From an uncultured Kineosporia sp. (GTDB lineage: Bacteria > Actinomycetota > Actinomycetes > Actinomycetales > Kineosporiaceae): 8,028 nt of DNA. Location of the stretch: assembly GCA_937859855.1 (NCBI GenBank), contig CALMAR010000377.1, forward strand, positions 1 through 8,028, read 5' to 3'. The position numbers were made by a program, and so were the translations under genes. Positions 5,470-8,028 of this stretch are shown here, in pieces. A model generated the notes under the pieces. It made no database searches. It had not been told where the DNA came from and was given only the letters and a program-made list of their open reading frames with translations. The stretch's first letter is position 1. The number at the start of each line of letters is the position of its first letter.

Positions 5470-6141
5470 ATGGCGACGAGCGGACAGCGGCGCGAACGGC
5501 GTACCGGCGCCCTGTCCAGAGACCGGATCGTGCAAGCGGCGATCGAGATCCTCGACCGCGAGGGCGAGAAGGCCCTGACCTTCCGCGCGCTGGCCGCCCA
5601 TCTCGTCACCGGTCCGGGCGCGATCTTCTGGCACGTGGCGAACAAGGGGGACGTGCTCTCCGCGGCCACGGACGACCTCGTCGGCCGGGTGCTCCGGGAG
5701 GTCACCCCCGACGCGCAGCCGCGGCAGGCGATCCGCGACATCGCCGGGGGCATCTTCGACGTCATCGACGCGCACCCCTGGATCGGCACCCAGCTGTCCC
5801 AGGAGCCCTGGCAGCCGGCGATCGTGCGGATGCTCGAGGCCTTCGGGGAGCAGGTGCAGGCGCTGGGAGTGCCCCGGCAACGGCAGTTCGACTGCGCGAC
5901 CGCCCTCGTCAGCTACGTCCTCGGCCTCGCCGGCCAGTACGCGGCCGCAGCCCGGCTCGTCCCCTCGAACGCCGACCGCTCGGCCTTCCTCGCCACCATC
6001 TCCGACCAGTGGACCCGGCTCGACCCCGCGCAGTACCCGTTCGTGCACGCGATGACGACGCAGATACCTGAGCACGACGACCGGGACCAGTTCCTGGCCG
6101 GCATCGATCTCATTCTCGAGGGCATCACCCTCCTCAGCTGA
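5470..6141 (+). CDS. TetR/AcrR-family transcriptional regulator
   Basis: This is a dimeric DNA-binding repressor of 223 residues from the ATG at 5470. The N-terminal helix-turn-helix domain covers about residues 16-64: LSRDRIVQAAIEILDREG, then LTFRALAAHL, then GPGAIFWHVANKGDVL, with the WHVANK segment corresponding to the usual YxHxxNK. The remaining 150 or so residues are a helical ligand-binding/dimerisation domain that I cannot assign to a ligand. The frame is open back to a GTG at 5434, but that start would place an operator inside the coding region. The ATGs at 5461 and 5470 are more likely; neither has a clear ribosome binding site, so a leaderless message is possible. The gene is divergent from the ABM-fold gene, and four palindromes lie in the shared upstream region. 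It is convergent with fliL. The protein appears complete, and its stop codon overlaps the start of the recombinase remnant. Confidence 0.9.
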   Translation: MATSGQRRERRTGALSRDRIVQAAIEILDREGEKALTFRALAAHLVTGPGAIFWHVANKGDVLSAATDDLVGRVLREVTPDAQPRQAIRDIAGGIFDVIDAHPWIGTQLSQEPWQPAIVRMLEAFGEQVQALGVPRQRQFDCATALVSYVLGLAGQYAAAARLVPSNADRSAFLATISDQWTRLDPAQYPFVHAMTTQIPEHDDRDQFLAGIDLILEGITLLS

Positions 6142-6280
6142 CGACGTGCGGCGCGCCGCCGCCTCGATGATGATCCCGGCCGGCGTGCCGATCGAGACGG
6201 TCTCGCGGATCCTGGGTCACAGCTCCCCGGTGGTGACCCGGCAGATCCGCACCCACGTCCTGCGCGGACCGGCGGCAGTT
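6140..6280 (+). pseudogene. Remnant of a tyrosine recombinase/integrase C-terminus, catalytic Tyr lost
   Basis: About 46 codons in plus frame read like the end of a phage-type integrase: DDVRRAAASMMIPAGVPIET, then VSRILGHSSPVVTRQIRTHV, then LRGPAA. This matches the family's box with the second conserved Arg (normally H-x-L-R-H-T-x-A-S), the helix with GVPxxxVSxxLGHSS, and the segment that should hold the nucleophile (normally I/V-Y-x-H-V). Here the position of the catalytic tyrosine is Arg (CGC at 6248-6250), and the N-terminal and most of the catalytic domain are missing. The remnant begins inside the tetR stop codon and ends at the fliL stop codon (6279-6281, other strand). A GTG at 6146 could start a short open frame running to 6352 through the fliL 3' end, but this is not a credible gene. 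Confidence 0.75.
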
Positions 6281-6950
6281 ACTGCATCACGAACTCGGTC
6301 AGGTACACGTCGTAGACCAGGGGCTGCACCGTCAGCTTGGACGCCAGCTTGATCGCCTGCTCGGCGCTGAGGTTCGCCGCGGTCGCGTGCACGGCCGCGT
6401 CCGAGCCGCCGCCGGAGTCGCCGGAGTCGCCGGACTCGGAATCCGAGGAGTCGGAAGAGTCCGACTCCGAGGAGCCGGCCTTCTTCTTGCTGCTCTTCGA
6501 GCCGGACGTCGAACCGCTGCCGGTGGCGTCCGCGATCGTCGATCCCTCGGGCAGGTAGGCAAGCTTGATCCGGGCCACCAGCTCGTCCTTGGCCTCCGTG
6601 CGGCCCTTGGCCGAGGACAGGTCGTCCAGCGTCTTGCCGCTGAACTCGCCGATGGCAAGGTCCAGCGCCTTCGCCCCGCTGACCTCCTCGCCGGCGGTGG
6701 CGGTCGGCTGCAGCGCCATCCCGACCTTCAGGAAGTGGCCGCCGGCCAGGTTGATCGTGATCGGATCCAGCTGCACCACCGCACCCGGCTTCGGTTCCGG
6801 CAGCGTGGTCGTGGCCTCCGCCTTGTCGGGCTTCAGCACGAAGAAGTACACGCCACCGGCGATCAGGAGCAGCACGGGCACGATCATGATGATCAGCTTG
6901 CCCTTGCCGCTCTTCTTCGGCTCCTCGGCCTTCTCGTCGTCCTTGGCCAT
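6279..6950 (-). CDS. fliL: Flagellar basal body-associated protein FliL with a Ser/Asp-rich insertion
   Basis: FliL is an inner-membrane protein that surrounds the stator units and supports motor torque. The 223-residue protein has a charged cytoplasmic N-terminus (1-18, Lys/Glu-rich), one membrane helix (about 19-39), and a periplasmic domain with LDPITINLAGGHFLKVGMAL (61-80), SGAKALDLAIGEFSGKTLDD (91-110) and the hallmark C-terminal VYDVYLTEFVMQ. Residues about 144-184 are a low-complexity Ser/Asp/Gly run with a KSSKKK patch, placed between the last helix region and the final strand; this makes the protein longer than most FliL. An excellent AGGAGGA (6957-6963) lies six bases before the ATG. 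It follows motB by 71 bases on the same strand. It is complete, ending exactly where the foreign segment starts. Confidence 0.92.
   Translation of the reverse strand: MAKDDEKAEEPKKSGKGKLIIMIVPVLLLIAGGVYFFVLKPDKAEATTTLPEPKPGAVVQLDPITINLAGGHFLKVGMALQPTATAGEEVSGAKALDLAIGEFSGKTLDDLSSAKGRTEAKDELVARIKLAYLPEGSTIADATGSGSTSGSKSSKKKAGSSESDSSDSSDSESGDSGDSGGGSDAAVHATAANLSAEQAIKLASKLTVQPLVYDVYLTEFVMQ
6399..6521 (-). repeat. Low-complexity Ser/Asp-coding stretch in fliL
   Basis: The DNA is built from short near-repeats of TCC/TCG/AGC serine and GAC/GAG acidic codons, including tandem GGAGTCGCC units near 6415-6435. It encodes a Ser/Asp/Gly-rich linker of about 40 residues. Such tracts can change length by slippage or recombination. 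Confidence 0.7.
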
Positions 6951-7021
6951 GGCTTGTCCTCCTGGTCGCTTCCGTGCGGATGGTGATGCTGACGTCGCCT
7001 CATCCGTGGGCGGCGGTACCG

Positions 7022-8028
7022 CTAGTTCTCGGGGCGTGCACTAGGCCTCTCGGACGGCGTCGCCGCCGGTGAAGCCTTTCCGGCGGTGGACTTTGCCCCC
7101 GACGCCGAGGCGGAGCCGGACGTCGACGTCCGGGTGGTGGTGGGATCAGGGGTGTTGCCGAGCCTTTCCACGGCGCGTCCGGCCGCGTTGTCCACCCGGG
7201 CGAGGACGACGATCTCCACCCGCCGGTTGACGTTCAGCGAGCGTGCGTCGGAGGCCGGCAACCGGGGCTGCGTGTCGGCGAAACCGGTCGCGGACATCCG
7301 GTCGTAGGGGATGCCGGCCGTGGCGTGCAGGTAGCGCAGCACGCCACTGGCCCGGTCACCGGACAGTTCCCAGTTCGACGGGAACTGCGCCGTGTGGATC
7401 GGGATCGAGTTGGTGTGCCCCTCGATGCTCAGCTGGTTGGGAAGCTTGTTCAGCGTCCCGGACAGCGCGTCGAGGATCTGCTGGCCCTCCACCTGCAGTT
7501 GCGCGCTGCCGCTGGTGAACAGCACGTTGTCGGTGGCGACCGTGACCACCAGGCCCCGTTCGTTGAACCGGAAGTTGGCCTTGTCCGGCATGCCGGCCTT
7601 CTGCAACGCCTTTTTCAGCTGCTGCTCGGCCTTCTTCAGGTTCGAGACCTCCTGCGCGACCTGAGCCTGCTCGGTCGCGGTCGCCAGCCGGGCGACCTTC
7701 TGAGCCTCCACCGAGGAGACCTGCGGGTTGATCTCGGGATTGCGTTCCTTGCCGCCCGCCGAGCCGGCCAGGTTGAGGCTGTCCGGGGCGACCGACCCGC
7801 CCGGGTCCAGCAGCTGGTCCCCGCCGGACAGGATCGCCACCGGAGCACCGAAACCTGCTGCCAGGCCGGTCTTCAGCGCGGCGAACTTCTTCTGGTCCAC
7901 CTGGCTGATCGCGAACATGACGATGAACAGCACCATCAGCAGCGTCATCATGTCGGCGTAGCTGACCAGCCACCGCTCGTGGTTCTCGTGCTCCTCGTGC
8001 TCCTCCTCGTGCCCGCGACGCTTGTGCC
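7022..8028 (-). CDS. motB: Flagellar stator protein MotB (5' end cut by window edge)
   Basis: MotB pairs with MotA in the ion-driven stator and anchors it to peptidoglycan. The reading frame continues to the window edge. The 25 residues before the internal Met-Met at 7951 read as a His/Glu-rich cytoplasmic N-terminus ending in RWLVSYAD, and the Asp of SYAD (7952-7954) is the conserved ion-binding residue; a start at 7951 would wrongly remove it. Next come the membrane helix (MMTLLMVLFIVMFAISQ), a plug/linker, a probable coiled coil (VEAQKVARL to QLKKALQKAG), and an OmpA-like peptidoglycan-binding domain: LFTSGSAQL, SIEGHTNS, SNWELSGDRA and NVNRRVEIVV. A tail of about 50 Ser/Thr/Ala/Pro-rich residues follows. 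At most a few N-terminal residues should be missing. The neighbours support the call: fliL follows, and motA is expected just outside. Confidence 0.94.
   Translation of the reverse strand, partial: HKRRGHEEEHEEHENHERWLVSYADMMTLLMVLFIVMFAISQVDQKKFAALKTGLAAGFGAPVAILSGGDQLLDPGGSVAPDSLNLAGSAGGKERNPEINPQVSSVEAQKVARLATATEQAQVAQEVSNLKKAEQQLKKALQKAGMPDKANFRFNERGLVVTVATDNVLFTSGSAQLQVEGQQILDALSGTLNKLPNQLSIEGHTNSIPIHTAQFPSNWELSGDRASGVLRYLHATAGIPYDRMSATGFADTQPRLPASDARSLNVNRRVEIVVLARVDNAAGRAVERLGNTPDPTTTRTSTSGSASASGAKSTAGKASPAATPSERPSARPEN

Noticed and set aside
6337..6558. Plus-strand 73-codon Ser/Glu-rich frame
   Set aside because: It is the antisense reading of the Ser/Asp tract of fliL; its composition follows from the repeat, and no start signal is seen.
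7951..7951. Start of MotB at the Met-Met at 7951
   Set aside because: The frame continues upstream to the window edge and encodes RWLVSYAD with the essential Asp, so 7951 is internal.

Overview
The window is GC-rich DNA with strong actinobacterial character: G/C-ending codons, GTG starts, and flagellar proteins of the long actinobacterial type. I read it as part of the chromosomal flagellar locus of a motile actinomycete. The genus cannot be fixed from this sequence.

Right end (6279-8028, minus strand): motB, whose 5' end runs off the window, is followed by fliL. Left end (1-1919, minus strand): fliM, fliN and the first 45 codons or so of fliO. Both blocks are read in the same direction and together give the familiar order motB-fliL-fliM-fliN-fliO. 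They are separated by about 4.4 kb of non-flagellar DNA (about 1920-6278).

The interrupting segment has three parts. (1) Next to fliM is a minus-strand, translationally coupled pair: a PfkB-type sugar kinase resembling tagatose kinases, then a GatZ/KbaZ-family protein. They plausibly phosphorylate a ketohexose such as D-tagatose and convert it to a glycolytic sugar phosphate. (2) In the middle is a plus-strand gene for a 96-residue, extremely acidic, aromatic-free protein of unknown function. (3) Next to fliL is a divergent pair: a minus-strand small antibiotic-biosynthesis-monooxygenase (ABM)-fold protein and a plus-strand TetR-family regulator. Their shared intergenic region holds four copies of a 15-bp palindrome (TGGAAC-N3-GTTCCA, one degenerate), arranged as two copies of a roughly 55-bp module. 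One palindrome lies exactly between a TTGACA -35 box and a candidate -10 box of the ABM gene. Between tetR and fliL lies a 46-codon remnant of a tyrosine recombinase C-terminus whose catalytic tyrosine position reads arginine; it ends at the fliL stop codon.

The simplest account is that one or more horizontally acquired segments entered between fliL and fliM, leaving the recombinase scar. fliM-fliN-fliO now sit directly downstream of the sugar operon with no obvious promoter of their own. They may therefore depend on transcription from the sugar genes or on an unrecognised promoter. No tRNA, rRNA, CRISPR array or intact mobile element is visible, and no stretch over 300 bases lacks a gene.
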